Shown piece by piece: positions 29,484 to 41,923 of a DNA stretch of 64,000 bases; position 1 is the stretch's first letter; each line of letters begins with the position of its first letter. This DNA comes from Gonocerus acuteangulatus (taxonomy: Eukaryota; Arthropoda; Insecta; Hemiptera; Coreidae). Under the pieces are notes generated by a model. It ran no database searches. It was not told where the DNA came from and saw only the letters and a program-made list of their open reading frames with translations. The stretch is taken from the NCBI GenBank assembly GCA_946811695.1, contig OX328123.1, positions 123,041,429-123,105,428 on the forward strand, written 5' to 3'. The position numbers were made by a program, and so were the translations under genes.

Positions 29484-29780
29484 GGGTGAGGTTAGCACAG
29501 GGACTAATATGCTGAATGATCTGATTGTGAGTTCAAATACCGAGCAGGCACTAAATACTTTTATCTTCCAGCGTCTTCGTTCGCGGGTTGGCCTCCCTGA
29601 CCGTTCCTCTAGGCCAACCCAGCCTTTAATTAATTTATTAATGGGTACGTGCAGAGGGGAAAAGCACGTAGTACAGACCGCACTATCTCCTTAGTGTCTC
29701 GAATGGTCATAGATCCGATACCTGCCTAATATCTGCCCCACTGGACCTCGTAACCTGTTAAGGGACTGATTTGTTTATTA
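29484..29780 (+). mobile_element. Degenerate tRNA-SINE (type 1)
   Basis: GGGGGTGAGGTTAGCACAG, a damaged A box, then GTGAGTTCAAATACCGAGCA (B box), CCAACCCAGCCTTTAATTAA and CCTGTTAAGGGACTGATTTG. About 10-20% diverged with several small deletions; the oldest of the four copies. Confidence 0.75.
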
Positions 29781-30225
29781 TTTTATGATTGTTGGTAGCA
29801 GGAAAATGAACTTGCCTGAAGTACAAGATAAGTATTTACTTATCTCATTTTAAATGAGAAAAAAAATAATTTCTAAAAAAACAAGCGCAATAAAGCCATA
29901 AGAACGTTATGAAAACGAGCTAAGTAGAAGAAGTTCCTGCGAGATGGACTTGTTATGTGTTGGCTGTATTCATTTTCAAATGATTTTTTTTTTTTGTTTG
30001 TTTTAAGGCAGTTCAACCACTAGGGTCATGGATGCCTATGTATATGTGTGCAATTGAAAATTCATTTTCAAATGTTTGTTCAACTACTTATCGAAGCCAC
30101 GTCGAGAATGTTCTGTTCTGGCTTGACTCTTGTAACTAAAGATTCGCCACTTAGAATGAGAACAATAAATGGAATGCTTTAACCCCTAAATGGGCATGTT
30201 CCTAAGGTAAGATACAAGCGTAGCT

Positions 30226-30262
<37 letters not shown>

Positions 30263-31090
30263 TAAATTTACATTCTTTACTTTCATTAATATTGGTTCTG
30301 ATGGACTAAATACAACTTGATTTCACAACCAGATGAACTTAGTAATCTAGGTCATTACGGATATACAAATTGACTCAATTTGAAAGAATCATTTGCTTTG
30401 GGAATGTTGTACTTGTTGCTCATCGAGACCTGTCGCTTTGGTTGGAAATAGGTCAAAGTGTCCCCTTTCTCTAGATATTTTCCGGCGTTCAGACACCCTC
30501 CTCCTGCCTCCTGGATCCAAGTTAAAAGTTTTAAAACCCTCATTTTCATTCATTTGTCCCTTTTAGTAGGGGCTTTTGACAAATTGATGCAAACCTGGCC
30601 CTTTTTGTAATCAATTAACATCTGGGAGGGTTGGAGGGATGGTCAGCTTTTACCCATCCTTCTGACCTCCCCTTCCAGACAAGACTCATTATTCAAACTG
30701 AATTGTCCAAATTGAGTCTTCAACCGCTCTTTCCCCTTTTACCTCTTTTATATTCCATTTCTGCGAGGCTTCGTAGGAGGAATGGAAGAAGGGGGTCCCA
30801 CTCCCGCCACGCATGTCAGTACTCCCCTCGAAATCTGCTGTGCTTTCAAATTAGCCCTATGTTAAGAGTTAATTTCTTTTTCTGACCGATTATATTATTT
30901 TCCTCTATCTTTGTTTGTTCCGAAAAAAAACAACAATGGAATGCCATTCAAACGGAGGGAATAAAGGATTCAGCGGGTGAAAACTTCCCATGAGGTATAC
31001 ATTTTGTTAACATCCCTTTGCTAATGATATAGAGATTTGGGTCTTAGGCAACTAATGTTTTCTAACCACAATAAGGATGATTTTTGTTAT
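29781..31090. other. No gene seen
   Basis: It contains a short family terminus-like phrase (AGAAGTTCCTGCGAGATGGAC, 29930-29950), an A-run (30228-30257) and, at 30600-30870, a pyrimidine-rich stretch of higher G+C with an 84-codon frame I do not recognise. Confidence 0.35.
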
Positions 31091-31093
31091 TAG

Positions 31094-31231
31094 CGCGGTT
31101 CCTCCCTCCCTCCTAGGGAGGAACCCCGCTTATAAGGTTGATCTCATGAAACAATCCGGAAGTGCCGACTAGAAAATTTCGCGTTTCAGAACCCCTAGAG
31201 ACCGAAAATAACGGTGGTTCAAATTTGTATA

Positions 31232-31302
<71 letters not shown>

Positions 31303-31543
31303 TTGTCTGTTCGTCCAATTTGAAAGGTCAAGTTTGTTAACCAGAAGAATCCGCCCACTGGAAGATGGCGTTTGGGGCGAAATTCGCGCAAAAAATCGTA
31401 ACGCTTCGTTTTTAGCGCGATTACTCCCTATCTCCATAGGGAGAACCCGCTTATGAGGTTGACCTCATGACGCAATCCGGAAGTGCCGACTAGAAACTTT
31501 CACGTTTCAGACCCTATAGATCACGGAAATATAGGTGGCCCAA

Positions 31544-31601
<58 letters not shown>

Positions 31602-32125
31602 TTATATATTTGCTTGTCTGTTCGCGCTCTAGCAAGCTCAAAAATGGTCCGATTTTAACGAAATTTGGTACAAAAATCGATCGTCTAATTTGAAAGGTAA
31701 AGTTCGTTAACCAGCAGAATCCGCCCACTAGAAGATAGTGTTTGGGGCGAAATTCGCGCAAAAAAATCGTAACGCTTCGTTTTTAGAACGGTTACTCCCT
31801 ATCTCCATAGGGAGAACCCGCTTATGAGGTTGACCTTATGACGCAATCCGGAAGTGCCGACTAGAAACTTTCACGTTTCAGACCCTATAGATCACGAAAA
31901 TATAGGTGGCCCAAATTTATATATATATAAATATGTATATATTTATATATATGCTTGTCTGTTCGCGCTCTAGCAAGCTCAAAAATGGTCCGATTTTAAC
32001 GAAATTTGGTACAAAAATCGATCGTCTAATTTGAAAGGTCAAGTTCGTTAACCAGCAGAATCCGCCCACTAGAAGATAGTGTTTGGGGCAAAATTCGCGC
32101 AAAAAAAATCGTAACGCTTACGTTT
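31094..32125 (+). repeat. Family B repeat, three tandem monomers
   Basis: Three units of about 320-370 bases start at 31094, 31416 and 31786. Each has a GCGCGGTT-type lead, a hairpin (TTCCTCCCTCCTAGGGAGGAA or CTCCCTATCTCCATAGGGAG), GAGGTTGACCTCATGACGCA, CCGGAAGTGCCGACTAGAAA, CACGTTTCAGACCCTATAGA, then (AT)n. Next come GCTTGTCTGTTCGCGCTC, AAAAATGGTCCGATTTTAAC, GTTAACCAGCAGAATCCGCC and TTCGCGCAAAAAAATCGTAA. The microsatellite differs in length in each unit. Confidence 0.85.
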
Positions 32126-33182
32126 TTATGTTTATATGCTTGCAGGTACTTGTTTTATAGGTTTCTTAACATAAGAAAACGAATGAAACCATTTATAAGG
32201 CGATATCTGTAACCGTTCCTGAGAAAAGTGGAATCAATGTTTTTGTAAGTCATTATGTTTTTGTGAGTACTTAAAATCGCGGGATTCAAGTGAAATATAT
32301 TCTACAACTTGGAAATTAATCCCAACTAAGATGTTTAAATTTTGGTTATATTTGGAGTTAAGGAAGCATGCGAAAAAAATTATTTTATTAATAGACATGA
32401 AAAGTTTTCGGATCTTCATACATTTTTCGTAAAAATCTCGATAAAGATTGAGAAATCGTGCTAAGTGGAAGGTGACCATTCGAATGCTTACTAAATTCTC
32501 TACGAAAAAGGTTCTGAAGCAATATTCGATGGGGCAACGACAATCAGAGATATAAGCGCTTAAAACTTAAAAAGTGTGTTTTGTTGTTTTGAAAGGGCTT
32601 TTCTCTTTGTTTATCTCACTTCTTAATTGGTTGTTTCTTGTTTTAAATTGCATTTATCATTAAAATTAGTATAGTAGTAAAATAAGCTAAGAAACGTTGA
32701 AAGGTATTGGTAATAATAAGTTTGGAGTGGCCGTGGTAATCAAGATGGCTATGCCTAATCATGATGACGTAGTTTGTTTTGAATTCTCCTGTCTATAGCC
32801 TGAGAATGCCTCCAACTGATGTTATCGTTATTTCTTATTATATAGAAAGATTTAACCCACGACAGAATGGAATTTTATTCGCCATGACGCACATATTTAC
32901 AGTTGATTATAACAGTAAAACGAATTTGCTAGTAAAACAAGATACTTAAAATGATAACGAATTTTTGGTTGTTTAGAATAGAGCCTTCTCAGCAGTATTC
33001 AATGAGTAAGTACGTTTTCAGTACATAATTGTATTGAATTATACAGTTTAAGAATTATCCGTTTCTGTTTAAGTTGGCTACTGTCAGTTTTCTGTGATTT
33101 GTGATGCTAATCTATTCCATTTCTTCGAGAATGTACGTAACCGCGCTCAGATGACGCAGTTCCTGCGAGTCGGACTTTTTGG
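32110..33182 (+). repeat. Family C repeat, reference copy
   Basis: It follows family B directly. It runs from TTATGTTTATATGCTTGCAG through ATCGCGGGATTCAAGTG, GGTTATATTTGGAGTTAAGG, ACTAAATTCTCTACGAAAAA and AGATACTTAAAATGATAACG to CGCGCTCAGATGACGCAGTT, CCTGCGAGTCGGACTTTTT. Stop-broken frames on the minus strand recur between copies (RDIYEKCMKIRKLFMSINK) but are not supported as protein. Confidence 0.8.
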
Positions 33183-33184
33183 TT

Positions 33185-34830
33185 TGGGTACTTAGTATCA
33201 TGGGATTCAGTTGAAACATTTTCTGCATGTTCTACTTTCATTAAAACTAATATGTTGAAATTTTTGTTACGTTTGGAGTTAAGGAAGGGTTAGAATAAAA
33301 TATTTTATTAACAGACATAAAATAATGTTTTGGTAACTTTGTATACTTTCCTTAATATCTCGAAAAAGGTTGAGAATCTTGGTAAACGGAAAATTACCAT
33401 TAGAAAGCTTACTAAATGCTCTACAAAAAAAGTTCTGATGAAAGTTTTGAATAAGCGATGTCAATCGGAGAAATAAGTGCTAAAATTTTGAAGTAATTTA
33501 TTTCGTTTATTCGAACTGTTCTTTTTGTATGTTTTTATTCCTTGTTATTTTTTAATTGCTTAAAGTTGGGTAATGCATTTGACAATAAAACAGATTAATT
33601 AAAATAAGAAAAACAATTCATTGTTAGAAATACATATATCAGGCTGCACCGTATGAAATGTCAGTTTTGGATTTGCCGATTTTCTTCAAATGTCTTGAAA
33701 CTGTCGAGGCTCCTACTCCAAGTTCTTTGGCATATTCCCTAGTGTTTGCAATTGCTTATAGTAGTCAAATGTATTTGCCAATAAAACAGGATACGCATAA
33801 TTAGAAACAATATTTTATTTTTGCGGAATCTTGGGATTCTCAGATGCCGTATCTATTAGGCCCCCTTCGTATTCTTAGGAAATCGTGCAAGTGAAATGTA
33901 ACAGTTCGAAAGCTTGCTAAATTCTCTAAAAAAAAATGTTTTAAAGAAATGTTTGATGGGGTCGTCACATTAGGAGAAGTAAGTGCTTAAAACTTAGTTA
34001 GTTAGTTTCGTTTATTTAAACGGATCTATTTGTGTGTTTCCCGCAGTTTTTTTTTTTTTCACTGCTCGTTATTTTTGTACTTGCTTATAGCAGTCAAATG
34101 TATTTGTCAGTAAACAGGATACGTTTAATTAGAAGCAATATTTTGTTTGTTAGAATTCGAAGATGCCGTATGAATATCTAGATTACAGTACTGGTGTTGA
34201 TTTTGTTCTTGGTAGTCCCTATTTTCATCTGTTACCCATAGTTTTTTATTGCTAGTAGTTTTTTCTCATTGATTATAGAATATAAATCTATTTGGCTATA
34301 AAATAGGTTACGTAATATTAGTAACAATATTTCGGAGATTTCTGAGCTAAATGCCTTGTAAGATTCTCTATCACCACGAACGGCGTTTTCCCCCTATTTT
34401 TATCCACTAGATAGGCTTTATGTGGCATATTCTTCTATATATGATTTATTAAGCAGGGGATTCTGATGAAATGTCGTGTTTTTGCTGTGGATTTTAATTA
34501 CGATGTATCTAAGATTGGGTAACATTAGCGAGTCTACATAGTTAAGAACCGACGACGGAGGTAGACTTCTTGCTATGATTTAGTCTTCATATGTATATTA
34601 AGTCCTAAATCCAAAAAATAAACTTCACAACGGTTAGATACTATGAGCGAATAGAGAGTCGGTTCAGTGCCCGTAGAAACACAAGGTCCCCAGGATATCT
34701 ACCTGCTAGGAGTTAATCCTCAAGAGTTGTAAATATACCCCAGGTATCTGCCGACACAAATACAAAGCATAGGCAAGGTACGGAGAGCAACTTAATGATT
34801 TCATTCACCAAAATTTCTTAAACTATACTA
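33185..34830 (+). repeat. Family C second subfamily, long copy containing mariner-like HTH fragment
   Basis: It starts at GGGTACTTAGTATCATGGGA right after the previous terminus. It contains the 33190-33480 block, a transposase-like fragment (33660-33749, minus), two shorter reiterations near 33830-34000, and a tail with GTTGTAAATATACCCCAGGT. The inverted copy at 54690-56420 has the same order. Confidence 0.65.
33660..33749 (-). pseudogene. mariner-like transposase HTH fragment
   Basis: On the minus strand the reading is NTREYAKELGVGASTVSRHL followed by KKIGKSK. It matches the second helix-turn-helix of mariner/Tc1 transposases, whose wording (ELA..LGVS..TVSRHL..MGK) is well known. Only about 30 residues are recognisable. 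There is no D,D(34)D catalytic region nearby. The partner copy is at 55810-55917. Confidence 0.6.
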
Positions 34831-35382
34831 GATTCTGAAATAACACAGTTCCAAACATAGGTTATATACTAAATATTCATAAAGACTACTTAGTTGTAAA
34901 CCGATTCATCAATTAGCAATCAATAGTTTTCAACACAGGTTATATACCTACTAAATATTGATAAAAAGTATTTAAGTAGAAAAAATAAACAAGCTTCCTC
35001 AAGACTTGTTTTTGGTCCATTTGTATCTACTCCATAGACTTAATTAGGTTTATTATTCTATATATTGACTTGTTATTCGTCAAGACTTGTTATTTGACCT
35101 TCTGTATCTACTAGATAGGCTTTATTCTGCATATTATTCTATATAGGCTATATTAGGCATGGTATTCTTCTCAATCTTGAGTACTTCTTCTTGATCCTTC
35201 TGTATCCACTAGAAAAGGCTTTATTAGGCATATTTGGTATTGATTTATTGAGCTTAGCTTTAGAATGAGAGCTGGATTGTGTAATTTCCGCTTCTGTGTA
35301 TAAGTTAGCTACTGCCGGTGTCCCTGACGCCTTAATATCACTTTTATTCGAGATGTTCGAGACGATTTTGACCGTTTTCACA

Positions 35383-35427
<45 letters not shown>

Positions 35428-35720
35428 TTATTTCTTTTCTAAGCTTTTCAAATGACAATAGGGATATGAATGAAAAAAAAAAAAAAATTGAACGGAACCG
35501 CGCTAAGATGATGCAGTTCCTGCGAGTCGGAGAGAGGCATCATCCATAATGGGAATCGCGCCCAGAACCTTAGGCTCGGTGTATCCATGCCTTAAAGCAT
35601 CTCATGTAAAACGGCTTGTGCAATCCAACCAGCCTCCTTAATCACTTTTAATTGTAATAATTGTGTTTTGAACAAGCCTACTTGCTGTGAATCCTAAATT
35701 AATTATACGTAGTAAATTTG
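34831..35720. other. AT-rich stretch with family C terminus, no gene seen
   Basis: It includes (AT)n at 35385-35422. After an A-run comes GAACGGAACCGCGCTAAGATG, ATGCAGTTCCTGCGAGTCGG (35490-35530), an isolated family C terminus. Several short phrases with GACTTGTT and TATCTACT repeat loosely between 34990 and 35220. Confidence 0.4.
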
Positions 35721-35929
35721 TTTTCACAGGACCTGCCTAAAAATATATATATATATTTACGGCACATCCGTTTTTACCCCATTAGGTTGCCGCCTTTTCC
35801 GAACATCCATGGTGGCCCTGGGGATTTTTTCAGCTGGCCTATCGCTGAAAATGTCAACCTGAATCAAACGAGATTCAAACCCACATATCCCATGTGGGGA
35901 CCAAGATCTTGACTATTAAAAACACCAAC

Positions 35930-35932
<3 letters not shown>

Positions 35933-36013
<81 letters not shown>
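35933..36013. repeat. Compound (AT)n(AC)n microsatellite
   Basis: About 34 bases of (TA)n pass directly into 23 units of AC. Open frames on both strands here are simple translations of the repeat. Confidence 0.95.
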
Positions 36014-36019
<6 letters not shown>

Positions 36020-36184
36020 ATTGATATCCTACGCAGCTTTGGTGATAATATATTTACATATGATAGATATATTAGGTCCCTACCGCGCATGCGCGAACGC
36101 CAGCAGACACTTTTTTTCAGTTTGGTAATCGCTAAAGCATATTTATGCTAATTATAATATATTTTTATAATTATAATAAATTAG

Positions 36185-36480
36185 TAATTATGGGTCCGGA
36201 GTTTAACCCCTCCTAATGAACCGATTTAGTTTATTTTTACAATGTATTTTTCTCTGTAGATGATCACAATGAATATCGAGTATCGTTGCAATACAACAAA
36301 AATAGTGGCCGATATGAGCAAATAACTACTTCGGGTCCGGAGTACCCCCCCCCCCCACATGGACGAATTTTGCTGGTTAACGAACTCGTTCAATCGTTTG
36401 CCAGGGGAGTGCTATATACCGAGTATTGGTGACGAGAAAACACAAAAACTCTGGTGTGTATCGTATTACAAGGCGATATG
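36185..36480 (+). repeat. Family A repeat, partial copy
   Basis: GGGTCCGGAGTTTAACCCC, one diverged ~150-base subunit, a second GGGTCCGGAGTACCCCCC, then GTTAACGAACTCGTTCAATCG and GTGCTATATACCGAG. It lacks the outer end blocks. Confidence 0.7.
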
Positions 36481-36499
36481 ACATATAGATAGTTATACA

Positions 36500-36800
36500 T
36501 TTTTTTTTAATGAACCGATTGACATGAAACAAACATTAAATGTTAAGGGAAGCTTAGCAGAATATATTAGTGAAAACCGCATCTAAATCGGACAAGCCTT
36601 TTCTGCGCGCACAGACGCGCAGACAAAAATTTTAACAATCATTGTTTTCGGTGCTATTGCGTTGATAATGGCCCCAATAATATTTTTTCGAATATATCTT
36701 TCAAGTAGAGACAGAGATCCTTTACATTTTAATTATATTTCTTTATTTTGCTCTACTCATTTCTCGTCTTTTTGGCGCTTCGTCAGGATCACTTAAAATA
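36500..36800. repeat. Repeat with CTGCGCGCACAGACGCGCAG palindrome and hammerhead-like end
   Basis: ATTGACATGAAACAAACATT, GGGAAGCTTAGCAGAATATA, then CTGCGCGCACAGACGCGCAG and a stretch ending near 36690. This looks like the 3' region of some dispersed element but has no second copy here. At 36758-36786 the minus strand reads CCTGACGAAGCGCCAAAAAG then ACGAGAAA, a damaged hammerhead-like core. Confidence 0.4.
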
Positions 36801-38385
36801 ATAAAACTTTAGAGCCTTCACTTTCGAGAACCTTACACAAGCAGGGTCACGCTATATTATTAAGAGTTGTATTATTGGGGTTGTATAACATTCTCTAATA
36901 AGCGATGCAAGACTTAAATTTCTAATTGTAATAATTTATTTATTTTGAGAAGGAGCGATTTTCAGAATTTATACATAAATATTTAGCATCTAAATAAACG
37001 AATAAACATAGTTCTCAAATGAAATGTAGTTAACAGGTAATGCCCACTGAAGCTCTACAGGGCCTACACTGTTCGAAATAAAACCACAGAAAACAGTGTA
37101 CACCGGAGTGAAGGGAGAATAAAACTGTCCTAATTGTATGAGCTTCGTATCCAGGATCCAATTGTTTAAACTCATTTGTAATTAAATTCCCTAAAGCTTA
37201 AATTACTGTTGGACAACAGAGGAAATGCATTGTTCGGACACGAGAGTGGTTTAGGGGAAGGGGGCGGGAGCGAAAAACTTCCGACTCACTAACTGCACAT
37301 ATAAACGGAACCCGAAATAATTAGGAGAGAAATTTCAGTCCGATTTTGGTGAAACACATCCTACAGCTTCATTAACTCGAAGAGAAAATCATAATATAGT
37401 GTTACTACCGGCAAAATTAACATATGTATTATTTAATGAGCTCCACATTTTAGGATGTAAACAGAGAAGGTAGATGATTTCTATCAATACATGTAGGTAA
37501 AGATTTTAAGTTTATAATTCCTGCTTAGAAGAAACATACATATATCGGTTAGGTAGAATTAACTAATATATGGGTGGTCTAAATGTTATTATTTTCTTTA
37601 ATAATACCTTTACGATTTATTTGAGGCTACGAATTGGACCCAACTCACTGTCTCACGGTTGCCTTAGGCAAAAAGGCAGATATACCAAGATTCGTACACT
37701 TAATGAGTATCTTACCGTGGCTGTAGACAGCACAAAGAGCAATAGTGATAAAAACTATATATATCTGTACCTTGGAACAAAAAGGGCCAATGTACAAACC
37801 TCCGAAATTTGAGTGAACTACACGAGTGACATAAGGGTGGGATAAACATAATTTATTTATTGATAAGGCTTCGCAACTTTGGCGAATCGCCTGAAAGGAT
37901 AAACATTAAAAGGGCCCTTTTATTGGCCCTTTTAATGGATAAACATTAAAAGGGCCAATGTCTTCCCATTGTTAGTTATTGAGGAAAACAATATTTTTCT
38001 TTATTATTGACCCTTTTAAAAATTATGTTTATACCCACCTTAACGTTACTCGCGCAATACATTCGAATTTTAGAGGTTTGGACATTGGTTCTTTTTGTTC
38101 CAAGGTACGGATATATATAAGAAATTCTGTCCTTTAGACGTGTTCCCATATAATCATTATCATTGTGGTGCTTTAGAAAACATAGAATATAAATTATAAA
38201 TATTTTTAACTTCAACGGGACGAAACTTCAAACACCGTTTTCTCCAACTGAGATGGTGCAATCGAAATTTACTTTTAACGCTTTGAAAGGTTTATAACGC
38301 TTTAATATGGCCTTCAAACGTTTTCAATGAGTTTTGGTAACATTTAGAAAACATACGAAACAGCCCATGTATGATATTGAAATCC
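36800..38385. other. No gene seen; two similar phrases around 37740-38110
   Basis: CTGTACCTTGGAACAAAAAG, then GCCAATGTACAAACCTCC (37765-37803) has an inverted match at 38075-38112. A direct repeat AGGATAAACATTAAAAGGGCC occurs near 37897 and 37936. Together they suggest a decayed inverted-repeat element of about 350 bases. Confidence 0.4.
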
Positions 38386-38387
38386 TA

Positions 38388-39258
38388 GACCGAGAGCTGG
38401 CAACGCACTTTTCATGAAGTGTTTTATGCACCTTGAAATTTTGCTATAGTGTACCTCTGGGGTATATAAGAAGGTAAATATGTGTTTCCTGGACATACCT
38501 TGGAACACCAGCTACTGCGCATAGGGGAAAGGTGCAAAACAATATTGCCTAAAAGTAGAGTTTTATTCACAAGCCAACTATTATTAATGAAAAAAATGGC
38601 AAATTAAGGCAATTTTCAAATTAATAATAAATAAGGCAGGCACTTTTAAGGAGGTTAAAATGATGATAATAAAAAAAACTAAGTACCTAGTTTTTATTTT
38701 TAATATTAAATGGTGGTTTATTCACGCTGCGATTTAAACAGCGTCTTCAGTAAACATATTTGAAAATAATTACAAAAGGGCAGACACTTTTGTAAGGTTT
38801 AATTATCAGGAAACATAAAAATAAATGTTGCCTATGATACACTGCGCGTAACCGTAAGAATGCATGAGACAACCGCGCAGTTGTGGTTGTTCTCTGCACT
38901 CTCATTGGTTCTTGCTCATATGATCTTGTACAGCTGTTCCGGTTTAAATGGCAGCGAGAATAAAACTCTCATTTAATATGAGAATAAAAAAAATTATTTT
39001 TTTTTTTAAACGTGTTACACCCCTTAATCATTGTAAAATTGTCTTAAATTTACATTAAAGATAGTTGGCTTCTGATTAAAACTCTATTTTTCGGAAATAT
39101 TGTTTCGCACCTTTCCCCTATGCGCAGTACCTGGTGTTCCAAGGTATGTCCAGGAAACACATATATACCTTCTTATACGTATATCCAATATGTACATTAT
39201 AGCAAACGTTCAAGATGCATAAAACACTTCATGAAAAGTGCGTTGCTAGCTCTCGGAC
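38388..39258. mobile_element. TA-flanked inverted-repeat element (871 bp)
   Basis: The ends GACCGAGAGCTGGCAACGCA and the inverse of GTCCGAGAGCTAGCAACGCA abut TA at 38386-38387 and 39259-39260. The arms match for about 200 bases, through TGTTTCCTGGACATACCTTG, GCGCATAGGGGAAAGGTGC and AGAGTTTTATTC. The AT-rich interior has no coding frame but contains a hammerhead-like phrase on the minus strand (38719-38750: CTGAAGA, CGCTG...CAGCG, TGAA). A Tc1/mariner-class MITE or foldback is the likeliest class. Confidence 0.7.
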
Positions 39259-39261
39259 TAT

Positions 39262-39815
39262 TCTTGTTTCTTGCAATACTTCCATTAAAACAAGTGTAAC
39301 CAAAATGTATAACCTCTTTTTGGGTGATTGCCAAAAACGAGAACAAGATGTTTCGACGTATAAATAAAACATAGCTCGGGTTTAAAAGAATGATTTATCG
39401 CCCAAAAGGGGACGATGGTACATAAGAAGATCCAAGAGCTTATCCTGTTTGTCTAAGAGAAAGGAAAGTATTGTTGCAAGTTGCAGAAAGGGGTGCAAGG
39501 TGCAGCGAAGAGAGCTGCATTGCGGCAAGGGTCACCCCCTCCTTCCTCCCAATTTTATCAATGTCCACCATAGAGCCGTTACATTCCCCCGTTCTACTAG
39601 GACGTGAGGGAATTCCTTCCTATTCTTGTTAAGCCCCCAGCTAGGGGTTTGTCTGCCTAATACTGTCTCCGTAGGGAGTCAGGGAGGCTCTTAGTATTCC
39701 AAGAGGGAAAATTGCATTTTAAAATGTCTATTCCTTGGTTGAATCTTGTAATTTAGCCATCTGTATAAATAAAATGTAGGTTTTGTTTGTGCATTTCATT
39801 AAATCAAGCCTTTTC
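39262..39815. other. No gene seen
   Basis: Mixed composition with a GC-richer patch at 39470-39690. No repeat match in the window and no convincing frame. Confidence 0.35.
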
Positions 39816-39817
39816 AA

Positions 39818-39942
39818 GTTCCTCCCTTCATAGGGAGGAACCCCGCTTATAAGGTTGATCTCATGAAACAATCGGGAAGTGCCGACTAGAAAATTTTTCG
39901 TTTCAGAACCCCTAGAGACTGAAAATAACGGAGGTTCAAATT

Positions 39943-39998
<56 letters not shown>

Positions 39999-40170
39999 AC
40001 ATATCGGAACATGGTTTTTGGAGCGAATTTTGCGCGAAAAAAATCGTTCCGCTTACTTCATATGCATGCAAGTACTCGTTTTATAGGCTTCTTGGCATAG
40101 GAAAACGAATGGAACCATTTTCTAGGCTATAGCTTTAACCGTTTTCGAGAAAATTGGAAAAATAGTTGTT
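39818..40170 (+). repeat. Family B monomer followed by family C start
   Basis: The hairpin CCTCCCTTCATAGGGAGG, GGTTGATCTCATGAAACAAT, AAGTGCCGACTAGAAAATTT, AACCCCTAGAGACTGAAAAT and (AT)n (39943-39994). Then TTTTGCGCGAAAAAAATCG and TATGCATGCAAGTACTCG, the lead of family C. Confidence 0.75.
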
Positions 40171-40171
40171 G

Positions 40172-40317
40172 AATACCGTTTTAGCGCGGTTACTCCCTAT
40201 CTCCATAGGGAGATCCCGCTTATGAGGTTGACCTCACGACGCAATCCGGAAGTGCGGACTAGAAACTTTCACGTTTCAGACCCTATAGATCACGAAATTA
40301 TAGGGGGTCCAAATTTG

Positions 40318-40373
<56 letters not shown>

Positions 40374-40560
40374 TATTTATATTTATATATATGCTTGTCT
40401 GTCAACGCTCTAGCAAGCTGAAAAATGGCCCTATTTTGATCAAATTTGGTACAAAAATCTGTCTTCTAATTTGAAAGGTCAAGTTCGTTAACCAGCAGAA
40501 TCCGCCCACGGGAACGTAGTGTTTGGGGCGAAATTCGCGCAAAAAAATCGTAACGCTTAC
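40172..40560 (+). repeat. Family B monomer
   Basis: Same architecture as the units at 31416 and 31786, with (AT)n at 40318-40364 and TATATTTATA variants after it, then GCTTGTCTGTCAACGCTC and GTTAACCAGCAGAATCCGCC. It is followed without a gap by a family C copy. Confidence 0.8.
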
Positions 40561-41420
40561 GTTTTTATGTTTATATGCTTGCAGGTACTTGTTTTATACG
40601 TTCCTTAACATAAGAAAACGAATGAAACCATTATTAAGGCGATATCTGTAACCGTTTCTGAGAAAAGTGGAATCAATGTTTTTGTAAGTCATTATATTTT
40701 TGTGAGTACTTAGAATCGCGGGATTCAATTGAAATATTTTCTATAACTTGGAAATTAATCCCAACTAAGATGTTTAAATTTTGGTTATATTTGGAGTTAA
40801 GGAAGTATGCGTAAAAAATTATTTTATTAATAGACATGAAAAGGTTTCGGATCTTCATACATTTTTCGTAAATATCTCGATAACGGTTGGGAAATCGTGG
40901 TAAGTGGATGGCGAGCATTCGAATGCTTACTAAATTCTCTACTAAAAAGGTTCTGAATATTCGATAGGGCCACGTCAATCAGAGATATAAGCGCTTAAAA
41001 CTGAAAAAGTATTTGTTTTGTTGTTTTGAAAGGGGTTTTCTCTTTGTTTATCGAAGTTATCGTTATTTCTTATTTTATAGAAAGATTTAACCCACGACAG
41101 AATGAATTTCATTCGCCATGACGCACATATTTACAGTTGATTATAACAGTAAAACGAATTTGCTAGTAAAACAAGATACTTAAAATGATAACGAATTTTT
41201 GGTTGTTTAGAATAGAGCCTTCTCAGCAGTATTCAAAGAGTAAGTACGTTTTCAGTAATTGTATTGACTTATACAGATTAAGAATTATCCGCTTCTGTGT
41301 AAGTTGGCTACTGCCAGTTTCCTGTGATTTGTGATGCTAATCTATTCCATTTCTCCGACATGTACGTAACCGCGCTATGATGATGCATCTCCTGCGAGTC
41401 GGACTTTTTTAGTTGGGGTA
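40560..41420 (+). repeat. Family C repeat, second full copy
   Basis: It runs in the same order as 32110-33182, with an internal deletion near 41050, to CGCGCTATGATGATGCATCT, CCTGCGAGTCGGACTTTTTT. GGGGTACTTAGAATCATGGG again follows the terminus. Confidence 0.8.
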
Positions 41421-41424
41421 CTTA

Positions 41425-41892
41425 GAATCATGGGATTCATTTTATCCGTTATAGACATTGATTCCATCCGTGAAAATATAGACTAATAAATGGCTGATTG
41501 ATGACATCTGAGATGTTGATATCTTGTGGTGGAGGTTGTAACGAAAAAATTAACATTATTAAAATTCTTGCAAAATCAAAATAATATGCTCTTTAAATAT
41601 TTGATTTTTTTTTCAAATAGTTTACAGATAGAAAATCGGTCAATTTGGATGGCTTCAGAAATTTTTAAAAGCTGTTGACAGTTTGTTTTTATAAACAATT
41701 TTAATATATCCGCGAATTTCAACCAAATTAAAATCATTGGTAAACGACATTGGAAATTTCTTAATTTGACTCTTTAGGTTTTCAGTTTCGTTCCTGAGAT
41801 GGGCAAAGTCCAAGTCCAATATCCGAGGCGATATATGAAAGAAAGTGAGTGCTTCAAGAATAAAAAAAAAATAAATAAATAAATAAAATAAA

Positions 41893-41923
<31 letters not shown>

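Noticed and set aside
35894..36151. Tyr-Ile and Thr-His repeat 'proteins' (also at 28582, 31113, 39728, 43133, 59259 and similar)
   Set aside because: They are translations of (AT)n and (AC)n microsatellites.
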